Assembly (NCBI RefSeq): GCF_902829295.1
Contig: NZ_CADEPL010000014.1
Location: 1-64,000, forward strand
Reading direction: 5' to 3'
DNA: 64,000 bases
DNA from: Vogesella oryzae
GTDB lineage: Bacteria > Pseudomonadota > Gammaproteobacteria > Burkholderiales > Chromobacteriaceae
Below, piece by piece: positions 63,422-64,000 of this stretch (position 1 is the first letter of the stretch; every line of letters starts with the position of its first letter). A program made the translations under genes and the position numbers. Under the pieces are notes generated by a model. The model was not told the origin of the DNA. It worked only from the letters and a program-made list of their open reading frames with translations, and did no database searches.

Positions 63422-64000
63422 TTAGCTAGCGGCTTTTACGCGATCCAACACCTTGCCGTCGATCTCTTCCAGACCAGCCGGAATCGCTGGGTACCACTTG
63501 ATGTTTTTCATCGCTGCCGGCGGGAAGGATTCGGCCAGTTGCTTCTTCATCTGCGCATCCATGAAGTTCTCGGCACCCTTCACCGCAGTGAAGCTACCAG
63601 CAGACTTGGCCACCTGGGCGGCGATTTCCGGACGGGTAATGAAGTTGATCCACTTGTAGGCAGCATCCAGATTCTTGGCTTTGGCCGGAATGGCGAATGT
63701 ATCTACCCAGCCCAGTGCGCCGGACTTCGGCGCTACGAACTTGAGCGTCGGGTTTTCGCTGTTCAGCTTCCAGCCGCCGGCGTCCCACATCTGCGCGGCC
63801 ACTACTTCGCCTGTGCGAATGTCGTTCAGCAGCTGGTCCTTGCTTTCCCAGAAGTACTTCAGGTTTTTCTTGCAGCTGATCAGCTTGTTGCCGGCGTCGG
63901 TCATGATCGCCTCATAGGCCTTCGGGTCGGCATAGGCCTTGAACGGATCCTTGCCCATGGCGAAAGCCTGTGCGATCAGGGTCGGGCGCTTCAGGCGAAC
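63422..64000 (-). CDS. Periplasmic substrate-binding protein (PotD-like), C-terminal part
   Basis: The last 192 codons of an extracellular solute-binding protein whose start is outside the window. MWDAGGWKLNSENPTLKFVAPKSGALGWVDTFAIPAKAKN and AAYKWINFITRPEIAAQVAK are typical of PotD/PotF-like proteins. It is the first gene of the operon that ends in ugpQ. The ligand could be a polyamine or, given ugpQ, a glycerophosphodiester. Confidence 0.88.
   Translation of the reverse strand, partial: VRLKRPTLIAQAFAMGKDPFKAYADPKAYEAIMTDAGNKLISCKKNLKYFWESKDQLLNDIRTGEVVAAQMWDAGGWKLNSENPTLKFVAPKSGALGWVDTFAIPAKAKNLDAAYKWINFITRPEIAAQVAKSAGSFTAVKGAENFMDAQMKKQLAESFPPAAMKNIKWYPAIPAGLEEIDGKVLDRVKAAS

Overview
The window is about 62% GC and looks like a chromosomal segment of a Neisseriales betaproteobacterium of the Chromobacteriaceae type (Vogesella, Chromobacterium, Aquitalea, Pseudogulbenkiania). 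The order fimV-(ecfT-like)-truA-trpF-trpB-trpA-accD, a PhaM-like granule protein, NAD-dependent GdhB and the ubiUVT trio all fit that assignment. This rests on protein features and gene order read by eye, not on a database search.

Layout. 1-2.7 kb: end of a TRAP permease, then maeB. 2.7-12.6 kb: an MFS exporter with a divergent ArsR regulator, a PhaM-like gene, dnaE, and LysE, ArsB/SLC13-type and SulP transporters. 12.6-17.8 kb, minus strand: truA-trpF-trpB-trpA-accD with an EcfT-like gene upstream. 17.8-25.8 kb, minus strand: fimV, an orphan fimV C-terminal fragment and gdhB. 25.8-32.5 kb: an arginine/ornithine transport operon (two binding proteins, aotQ, aotM, aotO, aotP) and argR, divergent from gdhB. 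32.7-34.9 kb: marR, cytochrome b561 and two yceI genes. 35-37.3 kb: a REC-EAL protein and a HugZ-like protein. 37.45 kb: tRNA-Thr(CGT), followed by about 1.2 kb of remnant DNA. 38.7-46.5 kb: an RND pump operon divergent from a CpxR/CpxA-type two-component system. 46.7-56.0 kb: a type VI secretion vgrG island. 56.2-59.7 kb: ubiUVT and a bestrophin-like gene. 59.7-64 kb: a PotABCD-like ABC transporter with ugpQ.

Main observations. (1) The 10-mer GTTGGCCGCA occurs at least 35 times, inside genes and as inverted pairs between genes, with consensus AA(G/C)GTTGGCCGCA. This is how Neisseria DNA uptake sequences are distributed, but the sequence is not one of the Neisseriaceae dialects I know. (2) The vgrG island is a cargo-exchange site. 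Composition falls sharply inside the vgrG 3' end. A probable peptidoglycan effector and a series of secreted, immunity-like proteins follow, mixed with a displaced vgrG fragment, IS5/IS903-type remnants, a poly-A frameshift and an effector tail cut by an IS. (3) TrpF has Phe where the catalytic Cys normally sits. (4) Regulatory sites can be read directly: three GTAAA-N5-GTAAA (CpxR-type) boxes before the pump, an FNR-like box before ubiU, and ArgR-like half-sites before gdhB.

Genes that work together: gdhB, aot and argR form an arginine uptake and glutamate catabolism unit; cpxRA probably controls the RND pump; ubiUVT provides oxygen-independent ubiquinone synthesis; ugpQ may process what the adjacent ABC transporter imports.
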